Origin: Aspergillus flavus | Lineage: Eukaryota; Ascomycota; Eurotiomycetes; Eurotiales; Aspergillaceae | NCBI RefSeq assembly: GCF_009017415.1 | Contig: NC_092405.1 | Span: 744,001-808,000 of the forward strand | DNA length: 64,000 bases | Direction: 5' to 3' | Shown: piece by piece, positions 45,910-59,400 of the stretch | How positions within the stretch are numbered: position 1 is the stretch's first letter | How the letters are laid out: every line of letters begins with the position of its first letter | The notes under the pieces: generated by a model | What the model saw: the letters and a program-made list of their open reading frames with translations, nothing else | Told to the model about the DNA's origin: nothing | The model's database searches: none | Position numbers and translations under genes: made by a program

Positions 45910-48235
45910 ATGCTACGCAAACGTTTTCTTCTGCCCCTCCTGGCAGCTTGCGGTGCAGCGGTTGAGATCTCCGTTGCATCGTCTGGTGGTAATGCCACTA
46001 GTGGTCTACAATATGGTATCATGGAAGAGGTAGGCTCCCCACTGCCGAGTGGGTTCAACCGGATATAGTGGCTGATTAGCATGTAGGAAATCAACTACTG
46101 TGGTGATGGAGGTCTCTATGCGGAGCTGATTCGCAATCGTGCATTCCAGGGAGGCGAGAAATACCCTTCCAACCTGGATGCTTGGATCCCAGTCGACGGA
46201 TCAGCGCTGTCTCTGAAGAACCTCAGTCAACCCCTGTCGTCGGCATTGCCCACATCAGTCAATGTCAAAGGAACAGCAGGAAAGGCCGGTCTTACCAACT
46301 TAGGTTGGTGGGGCATCGACGTGAGAGAGCAGACGTATACCGGCTCCTTCTACGTGAAGGGTGCCTACAACGGAACATTCACAGCTTCCCTACAATCCAA
46401 TAAGACGGGCGAGGTATATGCCAGCGCTGTCATTGTGTCCAAGAGCGCTCGCGGCGAATGGACACAGCATAACTTTACTTTGACCCCCACCAAGGCTGCC
46501 TCAAACACCCAGAATACGTTCTCCATTACCTTCGATGCTTCTGTGAGTGGATACCTAAATGACCCGTAGCTTGACTCATACTGACTGTGTAGAACACTGT
46601 TGATGGCTCCCTGGACTTCAACCTTATCAGTCTGTTCCCTCCTACATATAATGACCGTCCCAATGGACTTCGCAGGGATTTGATGCAAGCTATGGCCGAC
46701 TTCGGACCTGTATGTCAATGTACTTCCATCCACTGAAAGGCAATACTAACAAATCAGAAATTTCTGCGGTTCCCAGGTGGCAACAACCTCGAAGGCGATA
46801 CCCTTGATGGCAGATGGAAATGGAACGAAACCATTGGACCTCTCAAGGACCGCCCAGGCCGTGCAACAACTTGGTCCTACCAAGAAACCCACGGATTAGG
46901 TCTCGTCGAATACATGGAATGGTGTGAAGACCTTGGAGTCGAGCCCAGTAAGTCATTTATCACTAATAACTTGTGACCCCTCTAACAAGTCCGCAGTCCT
47001 TGCTGTATGGGGTGGATTCGCTCTGAACGGCGACGCAATTCCCGAATCCGAGCTCGGTACATATGTGCAAGATGCCCTCGACGAGCTGGAATTTCTCACC
47101 GGCTCCGTGGACACCGAATACGGTGCCCTCCGCGCGTCCCTCGGCCACCCAGAACCATGGACAGTCAAGTATGTCGAAGTCGGCAACGAAGATAACCTAA
47201 ATGACGGATTGGATTCATACAAATCCTATCGTTTTCAGGCATTCTACGACGCCATCAAGGAGAAGTACCCAGACATCACTGTTCTAGCATCGACCGTAGA
47301 AATCGACTTCCCCGGCGATGCAGGCGGTGACTATCACCTCTACGATACGCCAGACAACTTCGTCGAGAAGTTCAACTTCTTCGACCAGTACAGCCCCGAC
47401 CATCCGATCCTCCTTGGTATGTTCTAGTCCAGACTACTTTACCAAACCAGCGAGCCTTCCTTATCTGCTAACAATGATGAATCATGAACAGGCGAAATCG
47501 CCGCGATTCAGCTCAACGGACGCGAAATTGTCTGGGGCAACTCCAGCCATTTCTCACAGTACCCATGGTGGATCGGCAGCGTCGCAGAAGGGGTCTTCCT
47601 CATCGGCGCCGAAAGAAACGCCGACAAAGTCCTTGGAACAACATACGTACGTATCAAAACTATACCCCCAACCTCTCACTCTACAATAAGATAAACTGAC
47701 TGATGTACATCATAGGCCCCCTTTATGATGAACCTCGACAATTACCAATGGTCCCCTACCTTCCTCGCCTTCAACTCGAACCCAGACGAGACGGCACGCT
47801 CGACCAGTTGGTACCTTTACGATGTATGTATTTATCAAATCCACCAATTGACCTACTATGGTTTAGGACATGAACTGACGAAAACAGCTCTTCTCCCACA
47901 ACTCCTTCACACACACCCTCCCCACAACATCAAATTCCAGCTTCGGACCTCTCTACTACGTCGCTGGTGTTGATAACACGAGCAACTCTCATATCTTCAA
48001 GGCAGCTGTTTACAACAGCACCGCCGACGTGCCCGTTTCTCTCACCTTCGACGGTGTCAAGGCCGGTACCAGCGCAAGCCTTACTGTGCTCACCGCCGCG
48101 GATCCACTGGGTATGAACGAAGTAGGAGCTGCTGATATCGTCGATAAGAAGACCTCCACCGTGACGGCAGGTGTCAACGGCGTGTTTGACTTCAGTCTGC
48201 CAAATCTCAGTGTGGCAGTTTTGAAGACGGAGTAG
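45910..48235 (+). CDS. abfA: Alpha-L-arabinofuranosidase, GH51 (AbfA type)
   Basis: Eight exons (45910-46029, 46087-46542, 46593-46709, 46758-46947, 46997-47416, 47492-47646, 47716-47823, 47888-48235) give 637 aa, close to the 628 aa of A. niger AbfA. A signal peptide ([18 protein letters not shown]) is followed by the GH51 start [49 protein letters not shown], the acid/base Glu359 in VEVGNEDN and the presumed nucleophile Glu436 in LGEIAA follow, with the C-terminal sandwich domain after that. The enzyme removes terminal arabinose from arabinan and arabinoxylan outside the cell. Several NxS/T sequons are visible. Regulation by arabinose/xylose activators is known for the family, but no clear site was found. 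Confidence 0.95.
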
Positions 48236-49967
48236 GGTGTGCCAGATGCCGGGTTAGATAGTCATTTTAACTAGATAAAATAGGATGAATGATGAGTAAA
48301 GTATGCACGTTTTACAGTGGAACATCGTTTATATTGAGGTTCTTCAATTCTTGATTTCCCCTCCTTTTTTTTTTTTTTTTTTTTAATTTTTCTTCTTCTT
48401 CTCTCCTTCCTTTTTACCTGTCTGGTCGCGAATAAGTATGGTGGTGCTGTGCGAACTTGCCTTGAAAGTTCTCTGAACCACTCTTTATACGAAAGGAACT
48501 TGGACCAACGTATAAGCATAATAGTATGAGGGGTTATAGTGGTAGTATACTACCGTTCCAAGAAGTTAATAGACCGATATAGTACATATCCAGCACAGTC
48601 AGAAAATCAGGAACTGTGCCCGGAGAATCAACATACACACAAAAACGAGTTATAAACAGAGAAAGGGAGGAACAGATATCCTATCAGTGATATATTGTAA
48701 TATTCCCTACCGCGAAAGAGAAAAAATCAGCGCATGAGTCTACTAGGCATTCCTGATTGTCTAGTACGGTCGCAGGGGGGTGTAAAAGGTGGTGTACGAG
48801 AATGGTATGATAGATCTATTTAATGTACTCCGTAGAAAGAGACAAATATTGAAAACTAGATGCCAAGCATTATTTAAGTTCAAAAGGTCAAGTTCATTAA
48901 TTTAGTATCTTATGATTATCCTTATGATCGTTAGTACACATATCTGCAGAGTCAGTATCGAAGGGTATGCTTGTGGAAACATGCTCCCGAAAAAGGAGAC
49001 GAGATTAAACATTGTATCATTCAGTTCCCGAAAGGTATCATCACACAAGAAGTAAACTTAATATAGATACACCATGTGACTGATTTGGTGTTGCGAGTTA
49101 GTCCCAGAGTGCTTGTTCGGTACAGAAGCATGTGCTATGGTTCCCCGCGTCGGAGGATTTCAGAGCCCTTCTCATTATTATCAGGGGTCATGTCAGAGGT
49201 CAGTGGTTTTATTCCTGTGAACCTGACTGCAAACCAATCCAACCAGGTCTGGCCCGTTCGATCTAAAGCAGTAGGGTAGTATGGTACCACCTCGAGGTAA
49301 GTGAAAGTACCCCGAGGATCACCAACCTGCGCAGGGTATGCACTGCCTTGATATCTACGCCCTGTGAGTTCTCTCAGAGATAGTCAAGAGTAAGCTAATT
49401 AGTAGGAAAGTGCCATATAAGTAGCTAGTTGGCACGGAGTAGCAGTTGTAGAAGTCGCTGCGTAAATATTCCGTCCCATCCTCTTGAGGGACCAAAACGG
49501 GCTTCCGTCGCTTTCGAGTATGTTCTCCAATTGAATATATTGTTAAACTTTGAGTCTGGCTGATGTCACTGTTCATCATCACACATTATGTCGTATCGCC
49601 CGGTGGGTTTCATAGAAGTCCGGGTTATCTCCCACTGCAGTCTCGAAAGGAAGAGAGTTCCAAGAAAAAAAAATAATAAATAAAAAGAAAAGAAAGGAAA
49701 GGAAAGGAAAAGAAAAATCGTAGAATGGAAAGATGAGAGAAGAAGATGAAGTGGCTGTGAAAGAAGATAGAAGAAGTTTGAAGAAGTCAGGAATAGAAGA
49801 AAAAGCCGAAGAATAGAATGACGATGTGAGAAAATTAAGTGGTGAAGCAATATAAGACAGCTCCCCAAGGGAGGAGAAGGAAGTAAAAATAGACAGAAAA
49901 GTGTCAAAGAATATATCAACAAGAAGTGCGCGGAATCATCAGAAGTCTAGTGAAGAGAAACGTCAAG
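48236..49967. other. Intergenic region with low-complexity tracts
   Basis: Contains a poly-T run near 48364-48385 in the 3' flank of abfA, a TACTCCGTA motif at 48826-48834, and a GGAAA-type purine run near 49664-49720 past the end of the C2H2 gene. No coding sequence was recognised. Confidence 0.5.
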
Positions 49968-52081
49968 TCACACATACGAGTCGATCTCAGGAACTAAAGG
50001 CTGAGCATCGAGATAACATGAGGCATCAAGTGATGGTTCCAGGCCCATCACAGGAAAGGTAGACAATGTATCATACCCATTCGTCAACGTTGACTCCAGC
50101 CCTGGGACCGGAAAGTCTTCTGGGGAGATTGTGGGCAACCCATTGATCATATCCTCTGTGGGAATAGGGGGTGGTGCCGCAACTAGATCGTCACCTAGTG
50201 CTTCCTGGTCAATATAGTTTTGAGCGTTCTCGAGAACTACTTCCTCCTTCTGTACCATCCAGTGCTTAAGGACTTCCATAGGTGGATGATTACCACCGCC
50301 CTTTCCACCGCGCTTCTCACTATCCTTCCCACGTCCGCCCCGGCCACGCTGGCAGGGGTTGAAGTGAGTCCGACGCAAGTGAGCGGCGGCGTTGTAGTTA
50401 GCACCATATCGCTTTCCATTTCGGCAAGCTTTGCAGTTGGCCAAGAAAGTCTTTCCAGGAGAGATATCAACACAGACCCAAACCTTACGAACCACAGCGT
50501 GGACCCGCTCAATGTGACGTCGCAGCTCGTGCTCCCCGTGGAAGCCATCGGGCTGGTCGTTGCACATAGTGCAATACGTCTTTTGGCGCGGGGGCCGCTG
50601 GATCGAGGCCTTGGGAATGGCTGCGACCTCTTTGGAAGTACCATCAGAGGATGATATACGTATCATCTTGGTCTGCTCGGTCGCCTTAGGCGGAGACATG
50701 TTCTGCGATCCCACTTTCGGGGCAATGGGTCTGGTGCCCTGGACAATCTGTTCCTGAGTCCTCCGAGCCGCCCTTGAGGGCTGAGACAGAGACGAGCTGC
50801 TGCTGTCGGAGGACATGGAATGTTTCATCTCTGTTGCTGGGGACGAAGAAAGAGTGGATACAGGCGGCGCAAAGGATGTAGCAGGGGGGGCAGAGCAAGA
50901 GAAGGGCGTGGCAGTAGAATCAATCAAAGGGAACGAGACATGATCCATGTCGCGTTGCGCGGATGTGAAGGGGTTGGTAAATGGAACGTTCATAGGGGAT
51001 GTGGAGGGAATGAAGTCTGAGGATGCAAAAGGAAACGAGCAGTTTGGATTAAGATGTGGTCCCGACGAATCAAATCTCATCATTCCCATACCTCCGCACA
51101 GTGAGTCGGTAGTTGGGGTTCTACTCATCTCGACTGCGGCCGACACCGGTTGGGTTGGTTGGTTAACCAAAGATGGCTTCCCGAGCCCAGTCAGGTTGAC
51201 CATATCCGATTGTCCGTGATATTGCGGGACGAAAGATGGATTCGAGGGCTGAACTCCAGTCGCCGTGGCATCCGTAGAAAGCGCCATCGAAAGTGCGGAG
51301 ACACCGCCTTGGGCCTGGTAGTCATCCAAGTATTGTTTTGCATATTCGGACGGGGAATACTCGTTGACATGGTCAAGGTGACGATTGATGCGCTGGGGTC
51401 CATAGGAGTGTCGATGTCCCGTCATGGGGGAGGCCAGCGAGGGTCGGTGGGAGACCGGAGTCTGCTGACTCTGCGAGCGGACCATGGCCGTGTGCCGAGA
51501 GGGACCCAAGGCCGAGTAGTTCTCCTTCCGAGAATTCGATCTAGATAGTTTCCGGATCGTCTGAGGAGCAGCTGGCGAGGACGCATGCGACAGATCGCGC
51601 GTCAAGTCAACGGTCACCGGAGGTTCCGGAGTCTGCCAAGTGTCAATCCAGGGACTGTTGGCGGGAGAGCAGAGAAGAAAGTGAGAAAGGATGGAGTAGC
51701 GCAACAGGAACACGGGATGGGTTAAGAACGGAGAGGTGGAAAACAGGCGGGAGCAGAAGACCAAGATAGATCACATACGGTGACTCGTCGTTTCGTTGGA
51801 GGAAGACCAGAACCAGGTAGAGTCCGCGGAGTATCCTGTCGAGTCCGTTTCCCAGATTTCTCGAGAGATGAACCATCATTGTCAAGGATGCCAGAGCCAG
51901 AAACCGGGCGGTAGCTGGGGGAAGATGCAGCGGCTGCGGTGGGCATGAACTGATTTAATTGCTCACTCCAAAGTTCGTTGCGCTCTGCTTCCGAGAGGTG
52001 AGAATGCCGATCCAAGAAAGCGTCCCGATACCCAGATATGGCCCGTTTGAAGAGTTCCTCATCGGCCATATTGACAGCCAT
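49968..52081 (-). CDS. C2H2-type transcription regulator (DUF7896-like)
   Basis: Two exons on the minus strand (52081-51779, 51632-49968) give 655 aa. The first 101 residues (MAVNMADEELFKRAISGYRD, then a basic KRTRQDTPRT) precede a long Ser/Pro/Gln-rich disordered part. Two atypical zinc fingers lie near residues 480-560: CTMCNDQPDGFHGEHELRRH with a closing HxxxxH, and CKACRNGKRYGANYNAAAHL followed by RRTH. Between them is VRKVWVCVDIS. This matches the DUF7896 group of fungal finger proteins. A GRGGRGKDSEKRGGKGGG basic stretch follows. The intron acceptor is CAG at 51633-51634; the earlier CAACAG breaks the frame. DNA binding in the nucleus is likely but no target is known. About 7.8 kb upstream is empty, as is common for developmental regulators. 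Confidence 0.85.
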
Positions 52082-54863
52082 ATTGGAAAGATAATCCTCT
52101 TTTGAGTGTTGCCGTTTCTCGCGTGAGATGAGGCAGAAAAAGAGCTGCTATCAGTACCAAATGACTCTGGGGGTTTAGGAGGGGCAGTTCGCTATTGAGT
52201 CATGAGTTAGTCAGTGCTTGATGACAAGGAGCAACCAATAACTCAGAACAAGTGGGTAGAGAGGACTGACTGGTATATCAAGATTGATCCCGTGATGTGC
52301 CGTAAGGAATCGGCGAATTTGATGCAGTAAATAGAGGGGGGTAGTGTGATGTGGTATGCGATAAGGAGATAAGGAGAATAGAGAGATCAGGAAATATAGG
52401 AGGGAAGAAGACAAAGTTTCGATTGTAGAATGGCTGGGAGGATGGAGATGTAGAGAAGGAGGAAAGGATCTGATAAATATAAGGGCTCTGACAGTTGGAA
52501 GAGCAAGCAAGTACCAAGATATATGTGACGTGACAGATGGTCGATAGTTGGGGGGAGGTTGAGAGGAAGGAGGTGAGGGAGATATCAATTTAAGAATTGA
52601 GCCCAAAGCTCTCCACAGCCCGGTTTGATCAAATGGTCCGGACTACGGAGTACAATGGATGACTGAAATGGGGGAAGGGGGGGGGGTGTGGATTTGATGG
52701 TGTATGGAGAGGTAGGTTGTAGTCGTAGTGTGAGGGCAAAAAGTCCGTCAGAGAGCAGTAGTTCATGGCAAGTTTGAAACCAACCGGGGCGGGGATGAGA
52801 CTCCATGAGATGAAGGGAAAGATTGGCCAGTGCCAGCCTGCACTAAGGCAGGAATGGCAGTGTGGACCGGGGGCATGAGAATGATCATGGATGGGCAGAA
52901 GGGTTGACAGAGATGAGGGTCTGGACTCTGGAACCATTCTGTCGACCGTCCGGGGTGGGCAACAGTGGTCAAATGGAATTATTTGGTTTTAGATTTTGAA
53001 TTTTTATTTTTATTTCATTTTTGATTATTTAATTATTCCATGATTTCCTGCTTTAATATTTTATTTATTATTTATTCATCTATTCATTCTATTCTATTCC
53101 ACTTTTTGAGTGGCCCAGTGTTTACCTAAAATTAACGTAGCATTCAATACGTACGATAGTTATGGTTATTTTATTTTGTTCGATTTTTCCTTTATTATTT
53201 TTAATTGATTTTTCCCTTCTTCCTGATGATTAGAGAGAGAGCACTAGTACAAATCCATCTATGGGGGTGTCCAAGCCTGGGGCAACAACAAAACAATAAG
53301 AAAAACTTAGATGAGGAGCCGAAAAAGGTAATAGATCGAATAAAAAAAATAAGATAAAATACAAAATCAACAGAAACCAGGGCATGTACTCCGTAGAGAG
53401 AACATCGTCATCGTCACCAGTAAACTAACTAAAACCGCGTTAGCGTAAAGAAACCCAGAAGTTTGCCCGGAAAAGAGAAAAGGGGAGGGTAACACGCTGA
53501 CTGGTCAAACGCAGCTTGAATCTCTCAGACCAGACGGACGGTTATCATGGGACAAGTAAGATACCTCCATGGCTTAGACGGATAACGAGTCAGAGAAGTG
53601 AGGCAGCGAAACGGATTGCGTTGATGCGCAGCCGGTCCAGAAAGAGAACAGATAAGTAGGATGTGTTGGATGATCAGTCATCAGGACTACTTTTATTAGT
53701 ACATCCCATAGAAGGTTAGGCCGTAGGATAGACTACCTAACCCACTCTGGACTAAGGTCAGTCAGTCCAGGTTAGTACCCTAGACCAGTTGGGTTAAGCG
53801 TGAGCATTGCTCCGTCCGTCGTAGTACTAAGTACGGAGAGAGAGGGTGATGGGGTTCCAGTCAGTATTCCCGTTACCTCCCTAAAGGCGCCTACAGCGGG
53901 AAAGCCTTTGGAACATCCGGTACCAGCGTTACGTACCCCAAGATACCCTATTATCGGCAGGCTGGTGGAAAAGTCCATGAGACGCAGCGCTCCGTTCGCT
54001 GTACAACTTGACCAACTGCTCCTCACACCCACATCTCTTGATTTTTAGGCCCTGTTAGTCGTCCTCGTCGCTGCCTCTATTGTGACGTACAGCCCATTCG
54101 GGTCTCAGCTAAATTTCCCCCATCGACTCGACGTCTGCCACGTCGTTTAGCTTACACCTATTTTGGCTCCCTCGTCCCCATCCCTAATCAATGAGGTGTC
54201 CTTGTTGGGCCAGTCGCTCTTTCACTATCAGTTCATGGTGAACCGATTATGGGACAGCCAACTTCAACGTTAAACCCACCATTATCGTGGGAATGAAGAA
54301 CCCGACCTTTATCAGCTCTAAACCGTTTGTCGCATTTACAAGATCAAGGTATAGTCTGGGAGTATAGGAGTGTTCCCGCTACAAAACGGAATATTGGGCT
54401 CTATCTTCCGGAAGACCAATCCGTGCAATCAGGATTTGGATAGCAACAGATACGCGCCACGCTCTGGCTTGAGCGCCAGAAGATGTTTTTTTTTAGTATG
54501 CTTTGTAGGCTGAGTCGTAAAGGTTCCCAAGTTGTATAGCCATTACTCAACAATAGTTCGCAGTGATAGTAACCTACTCCCCGGAGTTGAACATTACCAT
54601 GGTACGCGTGCGGGAGGTTCCAAAGGTGCCCTATAGAATCTGCGGGTTTACTGTACGTACGTACGTAATCTGAGTTCCCCTAATTTTCCTCTCCTCGGAG
54701 GGGTATTTTCGTTCTTCTTTCGGCTTCTGAGTTCTGCGATGGCTCCGCCTCTATTGTCTACGGTGACCGGACGATCTCGAAACTATCGACAAACGAACGA
54801 TCGATCATTTGGCGAGGGACAGAGTGGGGCTCCTCCGACTGCCCAACAGGGTAAATGATCAGA

Positions 54864-54880
54864 TCACGTGTATCACGTGA
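54864..54880. promoter_or_regulatory. Tandem CACGTG E-boxes
   Basis: ATCACGTGT and ATCACGTGA lie next to each other, a 9-bp step that puts CACGTG at 54865-54870 and 54874-54879 on nearly the same helix face. CACGTG is the general target of fungal bHLH regulators. It lies 2.8 kb upstream of the C2H2 start. Confidence 0.5.
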
Positions 54881-57800
54881 TAATGGGTGCCAACCAGGTC
54901 CTCAGGCAGGTCACGGCAGTCGCGGGTGAAAAACAACAACAACAACACTGTTGAAAGTGGAGTACGTAGTAGTAGTAAGTACTGCGGGCTGCTAGATACC
55001 ATAGGCTTCGCTATCCTCATCATTATCATCATGCTCATCAGACTCATTACCTATACCCAACCACGATAATGACTAAACCGATGCAGTTTCAAGTATGCCC
55101 CTCCCACGATCATGCAGTGGTCGCTGCGATTCCAGCGGTCAGGGAAAAACCCCAGCCCGCCGTTGTTTCATCTGTAGAAAATCCGACATCCACCGCCAAT
55201 CCACAGCCTAAGTCACCGCTTTTTTGAGTCTTGGTATATCCATTCTTAGTAGCCAATACTATGTCCCAAAAAGTGTGACTCAGTCCCCTTCACATACCCG
55301 ATTCGGCTTTCGTTTGTTCCTCAGCCATGTAAACTCTCCTCATTATTCATACCGTCGGACTCAGTTCAGTCTAGAAGGAGTCTAAGGGCACTCGGACCAG
55401 ATCTGTACCTGAATTGCTGTTCACCGGCTTTAGAAACGTCTACCCCTCTATGACGAAATATTCGAGAAAACCGCGGCAGCCTCTTATTTACGACTCCACC
55501 ACGTTTAATGAGTTTTTTGCCTTTCAAGCTTGTCAATATGTGAGTAGTACCCTGAATGATCGGGTCACTGCGACAGAAGTGGGGATCCTACCGGATGAAT
55601 TTTCACAGTGAGAACAAAATCTGATTATTCTCCGGTAACCCGACTCTCCCTCTTACTGATTACTAGTCGTCCCTATCCAGTAGATTGATAGCCAAGATAC
55701 CATCATCCAATTCATTCGTAACAGCCCAATCGCCTAACAACAACCGCGAGAGAAGGGAGGGGGGAAACATGTAAGGTACAAACAAATCTCATGGTGGTAT
55801 GCTGTCCAATACATACCTAATCACAATATCGCAACAATAGCCCCTCCAGCGCTATTCGTCCTTCCAGAAATGTCGGAGCGTGCCCTCGAAGGGAGAAAAA
55901 TCCTTTCATCTGACAAATAGACGATCGACGTGGCTCTAGTGGAACCCAGGGATCGCCGTCTGTCCCTGTCGCAGTCGAATGATAGGGCCAGGATCTCTGA
56001 GCGTTGGTACACTAATATTCACTATCTGTGATTTTATGCATCTACACCTACACAGGCAGTTACCAAACCCGGACTGTCCCGCGTAGGCAGTCAAGAGCGA
56101 AGCAGAAGGAATCTTCTTCGAAGCTGTTTGCGGAGGGGTATACAAGACGATAGATGGAGACCCAAAGCGTACTATGTCATGACGCACTCCACTTTGGAGA
56201 ATCCGAGGTTGCACTCCGTCGAAGAACATAGTAGCAGTAAATGACATACATATCCGAATGCCTGATGCGATTAGGTGCTTCGGGTGTTGATTCATGAGCT
56301 AAAGAGGTGCAGTGTGATCTGACTTCGCATTCTGTACTCATTGGTGGAACCTAGATCCATATGACGGGGTCGATAGACCTACCTGAGTGAATGAATTGTA
56401 CAATAACCTAGAGGCAATCAGTGCGCAGGACAATCTCCAGACAATGCGCAAACGCTCGGATATCGATCGACCCAAACAAGAACGCAGGTGGTAGTACCAT
56501 CATCCCCCCAGAAAGCTGAACCTACGACAACAAATCATTCTCCAGTGCCCAATACCAGTATCTGCCTTACTCTAATCCCTGCAGACAACGAGTGAGTCAA
56601 AGGCTGCTCAAACATCGGATTCAGACTCCGTATGCGTGTGAGAACAGCTCGAACGCAAGAGCTCTCGAGAATCGATGCAAAAGATTATCTGTGCCTGGCC
56701 AGGCTCTGCAACGCCCCATGCTGACCACCATGTCGGATACATACTACACGCTCTGATAGAGCCACCTTCATGCCTAGCAGCTTCGTTAAGGTTCCGAGAC
56801 GCAAGCCTGCCCGTTTCAAGTGGCACAGCTTTTCTCACCTCAATGTTCATGGCCACATTTGGAAATCTGCTCCCTTGCACTTGGGTATCTCGGGCGAGCG
56901 CCTCTGCCAGCCACTTCCACTGCGCCAGGTTTATCTTGTTCTTTTGGTTCTGGTAAGGCACAGGATAGTTCAGCCATAACTCCTACAGTTCTCTAAACAG
57001 AATATCTGTCGATGACGCGTCCATCCCATGTTGGCAGCCTTGAGACTTCTCCGAGCGGAGAGAAAGCCTTGGGCTGGACAAGGTTTCAGAAATCGGAGGG
57101 ATCGCGTTTGATCACGTATGCCTTGGTTTATTAATGGAATAGAATGATAGGGTGCGCTCAGGCCTTATGCCAAAACCTAGATTGATCGGTTGTCTACGGA
57201 ACATCCTCTTGTCAGATTGCCAGCCGTGTGGCCTGACATCAGAAGCGACACAATTGCAGCATTCAGCCACTGCTTGGAGATGAAAAGGGAGAGTCCGGTA
57301 AAAAGTTCAGAAGAGGGGCGTAGAAATCATGCCAGGTAGGCAGAAATGCGAAAGATATCCAAAGATAGTATTATCGCCATAACTTGTCGTTATTGATCGT
57401 ACAAAATACCCGAATCATGACCCCGCAGATCATGTGCGAGGACCGACAGAAGGTCAAGTCACAACCTCAGTCGGTTGAATTTGCAGGTCACCAAGTACTC
57501 CGTATCTGCTTGCCTAATCCGTCTTGCTCAACGGCACGGCCGAGATTACATCATTTCTTAACTAGTGTTCTTGAATCATGATATTCAGAACCACATTCCC
57601 TCAGAACCCTTAATATTCAGAAAACCTTCTTTCGGATCATTATAAACTTTGTTTCTTGCCAAAACACCCTACCAACTCCTTTAGGGCCACGATAATCTCA
57701 CAGGAAATTAATGACAGCAAATCATGTACTCAGTGTCTGAAAAGGTCAGGACGTTAATTACTAGACTAGGGCCCGAAATTTCTCCGCGAACCGTTCAACA

Positions 57801-59288
57801 CTTTCGAGTTTCAAACCCGTTACCCATTTGGGAATTTAACGGCTGTCTCCTAAATTTAGCGTACTCGGAGATTACCTCTTGAATAGTCACCAGTCTAAAC
57901 TTCGGATTGCGAGTGTACCAGAAAACCAAGTTGGGACTATGTGACCAAGTGCAAAGTAGACACCTTCACATGAGCTCGTATTGCACTTTCCTTCTGTGTC
58001 GTGTGGATCAACCCGACTCATTTGTCGGCTCCGAGAATGATCATAGTCAACTACCCCTATTTTGAATCACACTATATGGCGTCCGTCAGCCATGCTAGCA
58101 AATCTAATAGCGAAGATCATCCACAACAGATGATGAACCACAGTGCTAGGCAGCTGAAGCTTGTACAGCTAGCTTAGTTCATGGCATCGTGCCAACAACC
58201 ATTTTCTCCAATGTGGTATTCGACTACTCGCAGAGCAGTACAGAGTATACTATACGAAGCGCCTTTATTTCTCGTCGGTTGAGGTACTGTTAGTGGTAGG
58301 GAGCTGTCTTCCACTTGAAGATTTCATTGAAATACCTTCAGTCAATTAAAGACGTTGGGTATAATCCGAATGGGAATAAGTCCCATTTCCTGTCTCTTGT
58401 TACCTACTTAGATAGTTTGTCTAAGGCTTGCGACTAGATACAATAGTATTCAGGTACTTCCACAAGCCTAATCGTTTCTTTGTCTCCATTTGCTGCCTCC
58501 TTTCACCCCTTGTCGCTATTTTTTCATATCCATTTATAGTCTATTTCTCATAATCAAACATAGAAGATACAGACACGCAGTGCTTCGATATAACAATATC
58601 CTAGTATCATGAGCAACCCAACAACCAAACAAATATAGCAGTACTCATGAGTGTTATCTATAAGTATACACAAATAACTTACCGTCAACTTCCCAGCAGT
58701 GAACTCCTCCTACATTTAGTTAATAAAGTAGTCATCACATTCCGCTGCGTTCTTCATCGAGAGGGGAATAAGAGTTCTATTGTCGAAAGTTTCAACAACC
58801 TCAATACAATCAAGACAGACTTCGCTAGATTAGAAAAAACTAATGGTGTCTCGATATCCAACCACAAGTATCACCATCATTTACGACCAGGAGCTACTTT
58901 CTTCCCAACACGGATCATGGGCACTGTATATTATGTGACCACTAGAGATCTACGCTACACATAATCAGATATAGTAATCCCTTCTTATCTTTGCTTCTAT
59001 ATTACCTCCACTATACATTTTCTCAGCAGGGAATACAGCGCAATCATCTTTAGTCAATACTTAACAGTTTAAACTCAGCTTCTATTGTCTACTATCTGGG
59101 GTGCTATACACTAAAATCAATAGTCTCCATACTATACACGGCTATACCTTAGAAACCTCAGTAAGCTGTTAAGGATGTAAAGCACCCGTATAGATATATC
59201 AGACAGATCTAGTATTCTAACTACCTACCTAGACTAGGTATATCAGGTAGATCTAGTGATTCAACCACCTAGGTATATCGGTATATAG

Positions 59289-59400
59289 TTCAGGCAGTTC
59301 AGGCAGTTCAGGCAGTTCAGGCAGTTCAGGCAGTTCAGGCAGTTCAGGCAGTTCAGGCAGTTCAGGCAGTTCAGGCAGTTCAGGCAGTTCAGGCAGTTCA
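59289..59400. repeat. 9-bp minisatellite, 12.4 units
   Basis: TTCAGGCAG is repeated without error for 112 bases. Because 9 is a multiple of 3, the minus strand reads as a Leu-Asn-Cys repeat, but there is no gene context. Next to it (about 59410-59470) is a degenerate 12-bp repeat of the RGGTYAGTAG type. TCAAGCACCTAG occurs at 59398-59409 and 59481-59492 around it. Confidence 0.9.

Noticed and set aside
58647..58964. 105-codon ORF in the gene desert
   Set aside because: No recognisable domain, AT-rich codons and no splice or promoter context.
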